Source: Methyloversatilis universalis FAM5 (GTDB lineage Bacteria; Pseudomonadota; Gammaproteobacteria; Burkholderiales; Rhodocyclaceae). Taken from it: DNA of 64,000 bases. The first letter of the stretch is position 1. Every line of letters begins with the position of its first letter. Of this stretch, positions 1 to 7,694 are shown piece after piece. The stretch is taken from NCBI RefSeq assembly GCF_000214035.2, contig NZ_AFHG01000036.1, positions 123,402-187,401 of the forward strand. The letters run 5' to 3'. The notes under the pieces are model-generated. The model made no database searches and was not told the DNA's origin. It saw only the letters and a list, made by a program, of their open reading frames with translations. Both the position numbers and the translations under genes were made by a program.

Positions 1-158
1 CCCAGCGGATGCGCCACCACATACACGGTGGCCATCGCCCAGTAGGGATTCGGCAGTTCGAAGGCGAGCGCGATGTACAGGGCCAGCATGGCGGCGGCAA
101 AGGTCTTGGCCGAGAACAGCCAGTCCCGCCAGCCCGGTAGGGTGAGGCCGCCGCCCAT
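1..158 (-). CDS. FUSC-family transporter, N-terminal fragment
   Basis: This is the first 52 codons of a minus-strand gene that runs off the left edge. The readable protein begins MGGGLTLPGWRDW and continues FSAKTFAAAMLALYIALAF then ELPNPYWAMATVYVV. This matches the N-terminus of fusaric-acid-resistance/AaeB-type (FUSC) inner-membrane proteins, where a first membrane helix is followed by a conserved PYWA motif. Such proteins export aromatic acids or other small organics. The ATG lies 3 bases after the stop of the MarR gene, so the two are probably co-transcribed and the regulator probably controls the pump. Substrate and full length cannot be judged from this fragment. Confidence 0.75.
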   Translation of the reverse strand, partial: MGGGLTLPGWRDWLFSAKTFAAAMLALYIALAFELPNPYWAMATVYVVAHPL

Positions 159-161
159 GAT

Positions 162-635
162 TCAGCCCGGACGGCCGGTGTCGGCAGCGGGCGGCACGCC
201 CTGCTGGGCGGCACGCTCGATGGCCTTGAACACGCGCAGCGTGGCGTCCAGATCGGCGGCGTCGATGTCGGCCAGCACGCGCGCCCGCAGATCGACCAGC
301 ACCGCCTCGATGCGCAGCGTCAGCGCCCTGCCCGCCTCGGTAAACCACAGGGTCTTGGCGCGACGGTCGGTCGACGATTCCTCCCGCCGCAGCAGCCCGG
401 CCGCTTCGAGCTGGTCGATCACCCGCACCAGCGAAGCGCCCTCGATGCCGATTTCCTTCGCCAGTTCGATCTGGCGTACCCCTTCGCCGAGGCGGCCGAT
501 GAACAGCAGCGCGGTGGCGCCGGAGGGTGAGATGCCGTAGGTCCCCATCGCGTTCTGCGCCAGATGCTGCCAGTGGCGGCCGGTCTGCAGCAGCGAACGG
601 GTAAGGCTGAGTCTGAGCTGATCGATCGTATCCAT
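162..635 (-). CDS. MarR-family transcriptional regulator
   Basis: A 157-residue winged-helix repressor. The central region (IRQIELAKEIGIEGASLVR-like, then LVRVIDQLEAAGLLRREES and DRRAKTLWFTEAGR) is the MarR recognition helix and wing, with the usual DRR wing residues. I chose the ATG at 635 (MDTIDQLRLSL) over one 8 codons upstream, because a GAGG ribosome site sits just before it and MarR proteins normally start close to this helix. It directly precedes the FUSC transporter gene, a common regulator-pump pairing. An AT-rich repeat upstream (656-686) is a likely operator, which would give autoregulation. The ligand is unknown; aromatic acids are a guess from the pump family. Confidence 0.88.
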   Translation of the reverse strand: MDTIDQLRLSLTRSLLQTGRHWQHLAQNAMGTYGISPSGATALLFIGRLGEGVRQIELAKEIGIEGASLVRVIDQLEAAGLLRREESSTDRRAKTLWFTEAGRALTLRIEAVLVDLRARVLADIDAADLDATLRVFKAIERAAQQGVPPAADTGRPG

Positions 636-655
636 GGCCTCAAGATAGCAACCAA

Positions 656-686
656 CCAATTAATAAGCAAGCTAGTTAATTAATGG
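656..686 (-). promoter_or_regulatory. Candidate MarR operator/promoter region
   Basis: In otherwise GC-rich DNA, this stretch carries two copies of the self-palindromic ATTAAT (659-664 and 679-684) exactly 20 bases apart, flanked by CC on the left and GG on the right. The whole is a near-perfect inverted repeat about 20-30 bases upstream of the marR start. MarR dimers typically bind such AT-rich palindromes that overlap promoters. Function is inferred. Confidence 0.5.
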
Positions 687-744
687 ATACACATGCTCCG
701 GATGGCTGCCCACACCGGACGTGCAGGCGCGTGGCGGTGAGGTC

Positions 745-1515
745 TCAGCCCGGACGGCGCTGGCGCGCCTGTTCGAACAGGCAGACGGTGGCGGCCATGG
801 CGACGTTGAGCGACTCGGCACTGCCCGGCATCGGAATGATGACCGCGTCGGTCGCCAGCGCCGCCAGCGCCGGCGACAGACCGGCGCCTTCGTTGCCGAA
901 CAGCCAGGCCACCGGACCGCGCAGGTCAAGGTCGTACAGCGCCCCGCGCGCATCGAGCCGCGTGGCGACGATGCGGCCCGGGTAGCCAGCCAGCAGCGAG
1001 GCCACGTCGCAGTGTTCGCGGATGCGCAGCGAAAAGTGGGCGCCCTGCCCCGAGCGCAGCACCTTGGGGCTCCACGCCTGCGCGCAGCCGGTGGTGAGCA
1101 GCACGTCGTGCACGCCGGTCGCCCAGGCCGCACGCAGCAGCGTGCCGAGGTTGCCGGCGTCCTGTACCGCGTCGAGCACCAGACAGTCGCCGCTGACCGC
1201 ACCTTCCGGCTCAGGCGGCAGATCGACCAGCCCGAGCAGGCCGGCCGGCGTGTCGGTCACGCTCAGTTCATCGAACAGCGCGTCGGCCAGCAGCAGCACC
1301 TCCTGCCCGGCCAGCAGCGACGCGATTTCCGGCTGGTGCAGCGCGCGCTCGGCGACCAGCGCCATGCGTGGCCGCGCGCCGGCCTCCAGCGCGCTGCGGA
1401 ACAGGTGGGCGCCGTCGATCAGCGTCTGCCCGGCTTCGCGCCGCGCGCGTGCGGTGGTGGCCAGCTTGCGCAGCTGCTTGAACTGCGCGTTGTCGCGCGA
1501 CTGGATGTGTTTCAT
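745..1515 (-). CDS. TrmH/SpoU-family RNA 2'-O-methyltransferase
   Basis: A 256-residue SPOUT-class methyltransferase. The three SPOUT motifs are visible in order: DAGNLGTLLRAA near residue 117 (motif 1, with the catalytic Arg), LFGNEGAGL near 205 (motif 2) and PMPGSAESLNVAMAA near 227 (motif 3). Together they form the SAM-binding trefoil knot. The N-terminal 95 residues look like the substrate-binding domain of the rRNA group (SRDNAQFKQLRKL start, LIDGAHLF). It probably 2'-O-methylates rRNA or tRNA, but the target nucleotide cannot be read from sequence. The ATG overlaps the stop of the upstream CopD-like gene (ATGA), so translation is probably coupled. Confidence 0.88.
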   Translation of the reverse strand: MKHIQSRDNAQFKQLRKLATTARARREAGQTLIDGAHLFRSALEAGARPRMALVAERALHQPEIASLLAGQEVLLLADALFDELSVTDTPAGLLGLVDLPPEPEGAVSGDCLVLDAVQDAGNLGTLLRAAWATGVHDVLLTTGCAQAWSPKVLRSGQGAHFSLRIREHCDVASLLAGYPGRIVATRLDARGALYDLDLRGPVAWLFGNEGAGLSPALAALATDAVIIPMPGSAESLNVAMAATVCLFEQARQRRPG

Positions 1516-1979
1516 CCGTTGGCCAGCAGATGGCCCAGCGTGGCAACCGCGATATTGATGAAGCCCAGCGTGGTGTTGAGCGCCACCAGCTTGCGGATCT
1601 GGCCGAGCGCAGCCCCGCCGGCCGGCCAGTCGGCCGCGTCCACCGCCCGTTGCAGCCGGCGCCAGGGCGCGAAGAACACGTGCATGAAAATGAGCATCAT
1701 GACCAGGCCGATGCCGAACATCATGTGCCAGTAGATCGGCGCCGCCTTCATGCCGACCGCCAGCATCATCGCCAGCCCGCTGCCGAGTATGGCCAGCACC
1801 GAAACCCAGACCGCCGGAAAGAAGCGCGCGAACACGCCGCGCCACAGCGTGAGCCGCGCCGGCGGTTCGAGCTGGCTGGCGGCCACCGGCCGCAGACAGA
1901 CATAGGCGAAGAACATGCCGCCGACCCAGACGGTGACGCCGGCGATGTGCAGGAAAAGCATCAGGTAGTGAAGGTTCAT
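1512..1979 (-). CDS. CopD-like small integral membrane protein
   Basis: A 155-residue protein with four predicted membrane helices, at about residues 5-25, 50-75, 80-105 and 130-152. The N-terminus MNLHYLMLFLHIAGVTVWVG and the HIxGVxxWVGGMFF pattern are typical of the CopD/YphA-like family, which is often annotated as copper resistance D domain or heme-associated membrane protein. The conserved His residues in helices 1 and 3 (LHIAG, WHMMFG, FMHVFF) could bind heme or copper. That is an inference from the family and the role is not established. Its stop overlaps the start of the methyltransferase gene. Confidence 0.72.
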   Translation of the reverse strand: MNLHYLMLFLHIAGVTVWVGGMFFAYVCLRPVAASQLEPPARLTLWRGVFARFFPAVWVSVLAILGSGLAMMLAVGMKAAPIYWHMMFGIGLVMMLIFMHVFFAPWRRLQRAVDAADWPAGGAALGQIRKLVALNTTLGFINIAVATLGHLLANG

Positions 1980-2010
1980 GGCAGGGGTCCGCTGACAGGT
2001 CGCTCTTCCA

Positions 2011-2048
2011 TCAAGAAAAAGGCCCGCACACCTTGCAGCGTGCGAGCC
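2011..2048 (-). terminator. Intrinsic terminator after ahpF
   Basis: Read on the minus strand, GGCTCGCAC pairs with GTGTGCGGGCC around a short loop and is followed by TTTTTCTTG. It lies 21 bases past the ahpF stop and separates ahpCF from the CopD-like gene. Confidence 0.85.
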
Positions 2049-2068
2049 GGAGTGTACGCGAGCCGGGC

Positions 2069-3640
2069 TCAGGCCGGCGCGGAGGTGCGGATCAGATAGT
2101 CGAAGGCGGAAATCGCGGCCTTCGAGCCCTCGCCCATCGCGATGATGATCTGCTTGTACGGCACGGTGGTCGCGTCACCGGCGCCGAACACGCCGTGGGT
2201 GCCGGTTTCGCAGCGCGCGTCGACCGGAATCTCGCCGTACTTCGTGAGCTCGATGCTGCCCTTGAGCCACTCGGTGTTCGGCACCAGACCGATCTGCACG
2301 AAAATGCCTTCCAGTTCCACGGTGTGCGATTCGCCGGTGGCGCGGTCGGTGTACTTCAGCGCATTCACCTTGCCATCGGCACCGCCGGTCACTTCGGTGG
2401 TCTGGGCCTGCAGGATCACCGTCACATTGGGCAGCGACAGCAGCTTGCGCTGCAGCACCGCGTCGGCGCGCATCTGCTTGTCGAATTCCAGCAGCGTCAC
2501 GTGACCGACGATGCCGGCCAGATCGATCGCCGCCTCGACGCCGGAGTTGCCGCCGCCGATCACCGCGACACGCTTGCCCTTGAACAGCGGGCCGTCGCAG
2601 TGCGGGCAGTAGGCCACGCCCTTGTTGCGGTACTCGCGTTCGCCCGGCACATTCATTTCGCGCCAGCGCGCACCGGTCGCCACAATCACGGCGCGCGACT
2701 GCAGCGTGGCGCCATTGGCCAGATGCAGCGTGGCCAGCCCGCCCGGCTGTTCGGCCGGCACCAGCTTCTCTACCCGCTGCAGCGGCATCACGTCGACCTC
2801 ATAGCTCTTGACGTGCTCTTCCAGCGCCGCGGTCAGCTTGGGGCCTTCGGTTTCCTTGACCGAAATGAAGTTCTCGATGCTCAGCGTGTCCATCAGCTGG
2901 CCGCCGAAGCGCTCGGCGACGATGCCGGTACGGATGCCCTTGCGCGCCGCGTAGATGGCGGCCGCCGAGCCGGCCGGGCCGCCGCCCACCACCAGCACGT
3001 CGAACGGCGCCCGGGCGCTGATCTTTTCGGCGTCGCGCTTCGCGGCACCGGTATCGACCTTGGACAGGATTTCCTCGATGGTCATGCGGCCGGAGGCGAA
3101 CAGTTCGCCGTTCAGGAACACCATGGGCACCGCCATCACCTGGCGGTCGTCCACTTCCTTCTGGAACAGCGCACCGTCGATGGTGACCACCTTCACCCGC
3201 GGATTCAGCACCGCCATCAGGTTCAGCGCCTGCACCACGTCCGGGCAGTTGTGGCAGGACAGCGACATGAACACTTCGAAGCTGTAGTCGCCGTCGAGCC
3301 CGCGGATCTGCTCGATGATGTCGTCGGACACGCGCGGCGGATGGCCGCCGGCCTGCAGCAGCGCCAGCACCAGCGACGTGAATTCATGGCCGAGCGGAAT
3401 GGCGGCGAAGCGCAGCGACAGCGTGCCGTCCGGACGCTGGATCGCGAACGACGGCGTGCGCGCGCCCGGCGTGTCGTCGGCGCTCACGCTGATCCGGTCC
3501 GACAGCGAGGCGATGTCGTTCAGCAGCGCCTGCAGTTCGCGCGACGCGTTCGAGTCGTCCAGCGCGGCCTTCAGTACGATGGGCTGCTGCAGCTTTTCGA
3601 GGTAGGCCTTCAACTGGGCCTTGAGGGTGTCGTCCAGCAT
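2069..3640 (-). CDS. ahpF: Alkyl hydroperoxide reductase subunit F
   Basis: A flavoprotein disulfide reductase of 523 residues, essentially the length of the enteric enzyme (521). It passes electrons from NADH to AhpC. The N-terminal double-thioredoxin domain has the CHNC redox centre near residue 130 ([15 protein letters not shown]). The thioredoxin-reductase-like half has the FAD motif [12 protein letters not shown] near 213, the second redox pair CPHC near 347 ([12 protein letters not shown]) and the NADH motif [12 protein letters not shown] just after. The C-terminus [19 protein letters not shown] is the FAD-binding end. It lies 144 bases downstream of ahpC, with hairpins between them, and ends at an intrinsic terminator. 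Confidence 0.97.
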   Translation of the reverse strand: MLDDTLKAQLKAYLEKLQQPIVLKAALDDSNASRELQALLNDIASLSDRISVSADDTPGARTPSFAIQRPDGTLSLRFAAIPLGHEFTSLVLALLQAGGHPPRVSDDIIEQIRGLDGDYSFEVFMSLSCHNCPDVVQALNLMAVLNPRVKVVTIDGALFQKEVDDRQVMAVPMVFLNGELFASGRMTIEEILSKVDTGAAKRDAEKISARAPFDVLVVGGGPAGSAAAIYAARKGIRTGIVAERFGGQLMDTLSIENFISVKETEGPKLTAALEEHVKSYEVDVMPLQRVEKLVPAEQPGGLATLHLANGATLQSRAVIVATGARWREMNVPGEREYRNKGVAYCPHCDGPLFKGKRVAVIGGGNSGVEAAIDLAGIVGHVTLLEFDKQMRADAVLQRKLLSLPNVTVILQAQTTEVTGGADGKVNALKYTDRATGESHTVELEGIFVQIGLVPNTEWLKGSIELTKYGEIPVDARCETGTHGVFGAGDATTVPYKQIIIAMGEGSKAAISAFDYLIRTSAPA

Positions 3641-3677
3641 GATGTGCTCGGCTTTCCAAACGGGTGAAGCAGAAAAC

Positions 3678-3785
3678 GGAACGCCCGGGCCGGGCGCGGT
3701 GCGCGATCAGACCCGGGCGTTCCGGCGGTGCGTCACCGGCAGGTGTGAGCCTGCCGGTGTTGCTGCGCAGAGCGTGAAACGCTCT
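3678..3785 (-). other. Three stacked hairpins in the ahpC-ahpF gap
   Basis: Three perfect inverted repeats follow one another. The first is AGAGCGT/ACGCTCT (3769-3785), touching the ahpC stop. The second is CACCGGCAGG/CCTGCCGGTG with a 6-base loop (3734-3759). The third is a 12-bp stem GGAACGCCCGGG/CCCGGGCGTTCC (3678-3723), followed on the minus strand by GTTTTC. They probably act as partial terminators and 3'-end RNA stabilisers that favour ahpC over ahpF; this is inferred. Confidence 0.65.
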
Positions 3786-4348
3786 TAGATCTTGCCGACC
3801 AGGTCCAGCGACGGGGTCAGGGTCTGCGCGCCTTCCTTCCACTTGGCCGGGCAGACCTGGCCCGGGTTGTTGGCGACGAACTGGGCTGCCTTCAGCTTGC
3901 GCAGCGTTTCGTTCATGTCGCGGGCGATCGCGTTGTCGTGGATTTCAGCGGTCTTGATCACGCCTTCCGGGTTGATCACGAAGGTGCCGCGCAGCGCCAG
4001 GCCTTCTTCGTCGATGTGCACGCCGAAAGCGCGGGTCAGCTGGTGCGTCGGGTCGCCAACCAGCGGGAACTGTGCCTTGCCGACCGCCGGCGAGGTTTCG
4101 TGCCACACCTTGTGCGAGAAATGGGTGTCGGTGGTGACGATGTAGACCTCAGCGCCGGCCTTCTGGAATTCGCCGTAGTTGTTGGCGGCGTCCTCGACTT
4201 CGGTCGGGCAGTTGAAGGTGAAGGCGGCCGGCATGAACACCAGGACCGACCACTTGCCCTTGAGGCTCTCTTCGGTGACGGTGATGAACTTGCCGTTGTG
4301 GAAAGCGTTGGCCTTGAACGGCTGGACAGCGGTATTGATGATGCTCAT
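3785..4348 (-). CDS. ahpC: Alkyl hydroperoxide reductase subunit C (2-Cys peroxiredoxin)
   Basis: A 187-residue typical 2-Cys peroxiredoxin, the same length as enteric AhpC. It reduces H2O2, organic peroxides and peroxynitrite in the cytoplasm and is recycled by AhpF. The peroxidatic Cys47 lies in FTFNCPTEVED and the resolving Cys166 in QVCPAKWKEG. The start MSIINTAVQPFKANAF matches the family exactly, and a purine-rich AGAGGA site precedes it. The upstream gap contains an OxyR-like repeat (4390-4427), so peroxide induction is likely. ahpF follows downstream. Confidence 0.97.
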   Translation of the reverse strand: MSIINTAVQPFKANAFHNGKFITVTEESLKGKWSVLVFMPAAFTFNCPTEVEDAANNYGEFQKAGAEVYIVTTDTHFSHKVWHETSPAVGKAQFPLVGDPTHQLTRAFGVHIDEEGLALRGTFVINPEGVIKTAEIHDNAIARDMNETLRKLKAAQFVANNPGQVCPAKWKEGAQTLTPSLDLVGKI

Positions 4349-4389
4349 CTCAGAGTCCTCTTCTGTTGTGGGTGGAGAAAGCGCGCATG

Positions 4390-4427
4390 ATAGTGCGAAT
4401 CTGATGCTTTGTTTAGACTTGATCTAA
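4390..4427 (-). promoter_or_regulatory. OxyR-like operator upstream of ahpC
   Basis: Four tetramers are spaced like an OxyR site: ATAG, 8 bases, TGAT, 7 bases, TTAG, 7 bases, CTAA. The last pair (4413-4427) is a perfect TTAG-N7-CTAA palindrome with the LysR-type T-N11-A core. It sits 42-79 bases upstream of the ahpC ATG and its last bases overlap the acr3 stop codon. One spacing is 8 instead of 7, so this is a candidate rather than a proven site. Confidence 0.5.
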
Positions 4428-5449
4428 GAAAGTTCATCGGTATCCGGAAAAAGATGCTCGGCCTGCCGCATCAGCGCCACCAATGACAGCATGACCGGCA
4501 CCTCGACCAGCACCCCGACCACGGTCGCCAGCGCTGCGCCGGAGTGCAGGCCGAACAGCGAAATCGCCACCGCGACCGCCAGTTCGAAGAAATTCGACGT
4601 GCCGATCAGGCAGGCCGGTGCGGCAATCGGATACGGCAGCTTCATCCGGCGCGCGATGATGAAGGCGATGGCGAAGATGCCGTAGGTCTGCAGCACCAGC
4701 GGCAAGGCGATCAGCGCGATCACGAAGGGCTGGGCCACCAGCGTGGCCGCCTGGAAACCGAACAGCAGCACCACCGTGGCCAGCAGCCCGACGATGGACC
4801 AGGGCTTGAGCCGTGCCACGAAGCGCCCGACCACCGCCTCGCCGCCGAGCATCCGGCGCGTGATCACGCCGGCCACCAGCGGCAGCACCACGTACAGAAC
4901 GGTCGACAGCAGCAGCGTCTGCCAGGGTACGTCGACATCGGTCACGCCCAGCAGGAAGGCGGCGATCGGCGCGAAGGCGAACACCATGACCAGATCGTTC
5001 ACCGCGACCTGCACCAGCGTGTAATTGGGGTCACCGCGGGTGAGCTGGCTCCACACGAACACCATGGCGGTGCACGGCGCCACGCCGAGCAGGATCATGC
5101 CGGCGATGTATTCCGACGCCGACTGCGGATCCACCCAGCCGGCGAACAGGTGATCGAAGAACAGCACGCCGAGCACGGCCATCGTGAAGGGCTTGATCAG
5201 CCAGTTCACCGCCAGCGTCAGCACCAGCCCCTGTGGCCGCCGGCCGACTTCGCGTACCGCGGCGAAATCGATCTGGATCATCATCGGATAGATCATCACC
5301 CAGATGAGCACTGCCACCACCAGATTCACGTGCGCCAGCTCAAGCCGGGCTACGGCGGTAAAAGCAGCCGGTGCGGCAAGACCCAGCGCCACCCCGGCCG
5401 CGATGCTCAGGCCCACCCACAGCGTGAGCCAGCGTTCGAACAGTCCCAT
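4424..5449 (-). CDS. acr3: Arsenite efflux permease, ACR3 family
   Basis: A 341-residue inner-membrane protein with about ten hydrophobic helices (BASS/ACR3 fold) that extrudes arsenite. The diagnostic ACR3 segment around residue 125 reads [20 protein letters not shown], followed by [15 protein letters not shown]. It includes the conserved Cys in GVAPC that is needed for As(III) transport. The C-terminal half has [21 protein letters not shown], also typical. It is the last gene of the arsR-arsI-arsC-acr3 operon, 7 bases after arsC. No arsA ATPase is present, so transport is presumably driven by the proton-motive force. The terminal bases overlap the putative ahpC control region. Confidence 0.96.
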   Translation of the reverse strand: MGLFERWLTLWVGLSIAAGVALGLAAPAAFTAVARLELAHVNLVVAVLIWVMIYPMMIQIDFAAVREVGRRPQGLVLTLAVNWLIKPFTMAVLGVLFFDHLFAGWVDPQSASEYIAGMILLGVAPCTAMVFVWSQLTRGDPNYTLVQVAVNDLVMVFAFAPIAAFLLGVTDVDVPWQTLLLSTVLYVVLPLVAGVITRRMLGGEAVVGRFVARLKPWSIVGLLATVVLLFGFQAATLVAQPFVIALIALPLVLQTYGIFAIAFIIARRMKLPYPIAAPACLIGTSNFFELAVAVAISLFGLHSGAALATVVGVLVEVPVMLSLVALMRQAEHLFPDTDELS

Positions 5450-5456
5450 GAGGTCC

Positions 5457-5948
5457 TCAGTGTGCGGAAAGATCCCGCGCGGTCTGCTGCAACGCGAGTG
5501 CGTGCAGCCGCTCGTCCGGCATCGCGATGAGGATTTCGAGGCGGCGACGGATCAGCGCAAGCGTGTCACGGAAGGCGGTCAGCCTCGCGGCGTCGCTGCC
5601 CGCCACGAGTGACGGATCGGCGTAGCCCCAGTGCGCGGTCGCCGGATGCCCGGGCCACACCGGACAGGTTTCGCCGGCTGCGGCATCGCATACCGTGATC
5701 ACCAGATCCATCTGCGGTGCGCCCGGCCGCGCGAATTCGTCCCATGCCTTGCTGCGCACGCCGGCGATATCGACGCCCTGCTCCGCCAGCGCCTGCAGCG
5801 CGAACGGATTCACCGTGCCGCTGGGCGCACTGCCGGCCGAAAAGGCGCGAAAGCGTCCGCGGCCCAGATGGTTCAGCAAGCATTCGGCGAGCACGCTGCG
5901 CGCCGAATTGTGGGTGCACAGAAAGAGCACATTGAGCGGCTGCGTCAA
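5457..5948 (-). CDS. arsC: Arsenate reductase, thioredoxin-coupled LMW-phosphatase type
   Basis: A cytoplasmic enzyme that reduces arsenate to arsenite for export by Acr3. The P-loop CTHNSARS starts at Cys11. The redox cysteines are Cys87 (VITVCD) and Cys95 (GETCPVWPG), and the DPS motif at 111-113 supplies the catalytic Asp. This is the three-cysteine, thioredoxin-dependent layout. I place the start at a TTG at 5948, giving [11 protein letters not shown] and 163 residues, because homologues start exactly there. The open frame extends 21 codons further upstream to an ATG, but that would overlap the arsI gene in another frame. The TTG lies 1 base past the arsI TGA. Confidence 0.92.
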   Translation of the reverse strand: MTQPLNVLFLCTHNSARSVLAECLLNHLGRGRFRAFSAGSAPSGTVNPFALQALAEQGVDIAGVRSKAWDEFARPGAPQMDLVITVCDAAAGETCPVWPGHPATAHWGYADPSLVAGSDAARLTAFRDTLALIRRRLEILIAMPDERLHALALQQTARDLSAH

Positions 5949-5949
5949 C

Positions 5950-6462
5950 TCAGCAGCACCCGGAGCCCGAACCGCCAGTGCTCTTGATGCCGATGGAAAG
6001 CGGCTTGCCACGGGTCACCGGCGCGCTCTGGGCACCCGGCGACTTCGGCGCACAGCAGGCGCTGCCTTCGGCGGCTGTGGTCGCAGCTTCGTTGAACACC
6101 GGAATGTTGCCCAGCGTATGGAAATGCTCCCAGGCGATGCCCTGCGGATCGGTCACCCAGTGCTTTTCGCTGCGCGCGTAGCAGCAGGTGGTTTCGCCCT
6201 CGTCCAGCAGCGCCATGTCGGCCGCCTCGGCGCGCGACTTCATCGTGGCCAGTTCGGACGGATCGTCGGTCTGTATGCCCAGGTGGTCGATGCCGGCCTT
6301 GCTGCCACGGGTGGAGATGGCGAAATTGACCGGCGGATCGTCGAGCATCCACTTCGCGTAGTCGGACTCCGAACGCGCCGGCTGCGCGTCGAACAGGCGG
6401 TTGTAGAAGGCGATGCTCTTCGCCAGGTCGTCGACGTGCAGATGGACGTGGAAGCGCTTCAT
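5950..6462 (-). CDS. arsI: ArsI-like C-As lyase / CadI-type glyoxalase-fold dioxygenase
   Basis: A 170-residue vicinal-oxygen-chelate protein. Likely Fe(II) ligands are His5 (KRFHVHLHV), His60 (AGIDHLGIQ) and Glu112 (GIAWEHF). The vicinal pair Cys93-Cys94 (ETTCCYARSEKHW) is the hallmark of ArsI lyases, which bind trivalent aromatic or methyl arsenicals and cleave the C-As bond with O2. Its place directly after arsR supports an arsenic role over the alternative cadmium-induced CadI name. The last 50 residues are unusual: they are flexible (Gly/Ser/Pro rich) and carry two further CC pairs, 136-137 and the C-terminal 169-170. These may act in metalloid binding or hand-off to ArsR or Acr3, which is speculative. 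Confidence 0.83.
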   Translation of the reverse strand: MKRFHVHLHVDDLAKSIAFYNRLFDAQPARSESDYAKWMLDDPPVNFAISTRGSKAGIDHLGIQTDDPSELATMKSRAEAADMALLDEGETTCCYARSEKHWVTDPQGIAWEHFHTLGNIPVFNEAATTAAEGSACCAPKSPGAQSAPVTRGKPLSIGIKSTGGSGSGCC

Positions 6463-6475
6463 GTGGTGTCTCCGG

Positions 6476-6799
6476 TCAGCAGTTCGTGCAGGAAGGCGGG
6501 GTGACTGCGCAGGCGTCGCCGGCGCAGCAGTTCTCGGTCAGATAGGCCATCAGTGCGCCCATGCGCGCGTAGTCGGCGCGGTAGATCAGGTTGCGGCCGC
6601 TGCGCGCCTGCAGCAGCAGGCCGGCGTTGCACAGCTCTTTCAGATGGAAGGACAGCGTGGTCGGTGCGACCGTCAGCGCCTCCCCCAGCCGGCCAGGCGT
6701 CATGCCTTCGGGGCCGGCCACCACCAGCGCGCGGAATACCCGCAGCCGGATGTCGTGCGCCAGCGCCCCGAGTGCGCGGATGATGTCCTGTTCTTCCAT
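6476..6799 (-). CDS. arsR: ArsR-family As(III)-responsive repressor
   Basis: A 107-residue winged-helix protein. The DNA-reading helix is APTTLSFHLKELCNAGLL (residues 45-62), followed by a wing at QARSGRNLIYR. It lacks the classical ELCVCDL metal site of plasmid R773 ArsR. Instead cysteines cluster at the C-terminus: Cys91, Cys92 and Cys97 (ENCCAGDAC), then Cys104 and Cys107. This resembles the Acidithiobacillus-type ArsR, which binds As(III) with a C-terminal CC plus C trio. It heads arsR-arsI-arsC-acr3 and should be derepressed by arsenite. No Shine-Dalgarno is visible, and the best -10 ends 6 bases before the ATG, so the message may be leaderless. Confidence 0.93.
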   Translation of the reverse strand: MEEQDIIRALGALAHDIRLRVFRALVVAGPEGMTPGRLGEALTVAPTTLSFHLKELCNAGLLLQARSGRNLIYRADYARMGALMAYLTENCCAGDACAVTPPSCTNC

Positions 6800-6801
6800 A
6801 A

Positions 6802-6834
6802 TTCAATTATTGTTGAAATGTATTCCGGACGCAA
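6802..6834 (-). promoter_or_regulatory. ars promoter with overlapping ArsR operator
   Basis: On the minus strand, TTGCGT (6829-6834) is separated by 17 bases from AATAAT (6806-6811), a good sigma-70 arrangement. The inverted repeat TTCAA-N6-TTGAA (6802-6817) covers the -10 and is the likely ArsR operator. The predicted transcription start falls on or next to the A of the arsR ATG at 6799. Confidence 0.65.
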
Positions 6835-6899
6835 GCGCCGGGAAACTGCGGAAAGCGAAATCGGCTACCCTTGCTCCTGTATTCAGAAGTGAACTTCAT

Positions 6900-7694
6900 A
6901 TGCGCCGTCGTCTGCTTCCGCTCCCGCTTGTTCTTGTTGTGCTGACGCTGTGCTTCGGTAGCATCCGCGCGGCCGAACCGCCTGCGGTGGCTGCGGCGGC
7001 CGATCTCAAGTTCGCGCTGAGCGAAGCGGCCACGCAGTTCGAGCGCGACAGCGGGCAGAAGGTCCGGCTCAGCTTCGGCTCGTCCGGCAATTTCACGCAG
7101 CAGATCGAGAACGGTGCGCCGTTCGAACTGTTCCTGTCGGCGGACGAGGCCTTCGTGTTCCGGCTGGCCGACGCGGGCCGCACGCTGGACCGCGGCACGC
7201 AGTACGCGATCGGCCGTCTGGTGCTTTTCGTGCCCGAGCGCTCGCCGCTGAAGCCGGACCCGACGCTGGAAGACCTGCGCGCGGCGCTGACCGACGGCCG
7301 GCTGCGCCGCTTCGCCATCGCCAACCCGGAACACGCGCCCTACGGCCGCGCCGCCCGTTCGGTGCTGCGGCACGCTGGCCTGTGGACCGCGATCGAGCCG
7401 CGTCTGGTGCTGGGCGAGAACGCCGCCCAGGCCATGCAGTTCGCGGCCTCCGGCTCCAGCCAGGGCGGCATCGTGCCGCTGTCGCTGTCGCGTGCACCGG
7501 ACATCGCCCGTCAGGGACGTTTCGTGCCCCTGCCGGCCGAATGGCATGCCGACGAGCCGCTGCGCCAGCGCATGGTGCTGCTCAAAGGTGCCGGTGCCAC
7601 CGCGCGCGCCTTTCACGACTGGCTGCGCAGCCCGGCGGGACGCGATCTGCTCGCCCGCCACGGTTTCACGCGGCCTGAAGCGTCCGCGCCCTGA
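6900..7694 (+). CDS. modA: Molybdate ABC transporter, periplasmic binding protein
   Basis: A 264-residue precursor with a signal peptide (MRRRLLPLPLVLVVLTLCFG, cut near SIRA-AEP). The mature protein opens with VAAAADLKFALSEAA and continues RLSFGSSGNFTQQIENGAPF then ELFLSAD. These are the ModA oxyanion-binding segments, with Ser residues in the FGSSG loop. It captures molybdate, possibly tungstate, for ModBC. The ATG at 6900 follows GAAGTGAACTTC and is the only start that leaves a proper signal peptide. The TGA overlaps the modB ATG (TGATG). It is transcribed divergently from arsR across about 100 bases. I see no ModE site. Confidence 0.92.
   Translation: MRRRLLPLPLVLVVLTLCFGSIRAAEPPAVAAAADLKFALSEAATQFERDSGQKVRLSFGSSGNFTQQIENGAPFELFLSADEAFVFRLADAGRTLDRGTQYAIGRLVLFVPERSPLKPDPTLEDLRAALTDGRLRRFAIANPEHAPYGRAARSVLRHAGLWTAIEPRLVLGENAAQAMQFAASGSSQGGIVPLSLSRAPDIARQGRFVPLPAEWHADEPLRQRMVLLKGAGATARAFHDWLRSPAGRDLLARHGFTRPEASAP

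Noticed and set aside
2033-3667. Long open frame antisense to ahpF
   Set aside because: It is a shadow of ahpF. The CHNC, CPHC and FAD/NADH motifs on the minus strand prove the real frame.
5949-6011. Upstream ATG for arsC, which would add 21 residues
   Set aside because: The extension is unlike any ArsC N-terminus and lies inside arsI in another frame. The TTG at 5948 gives the standard [11 protein letters not shown] start.
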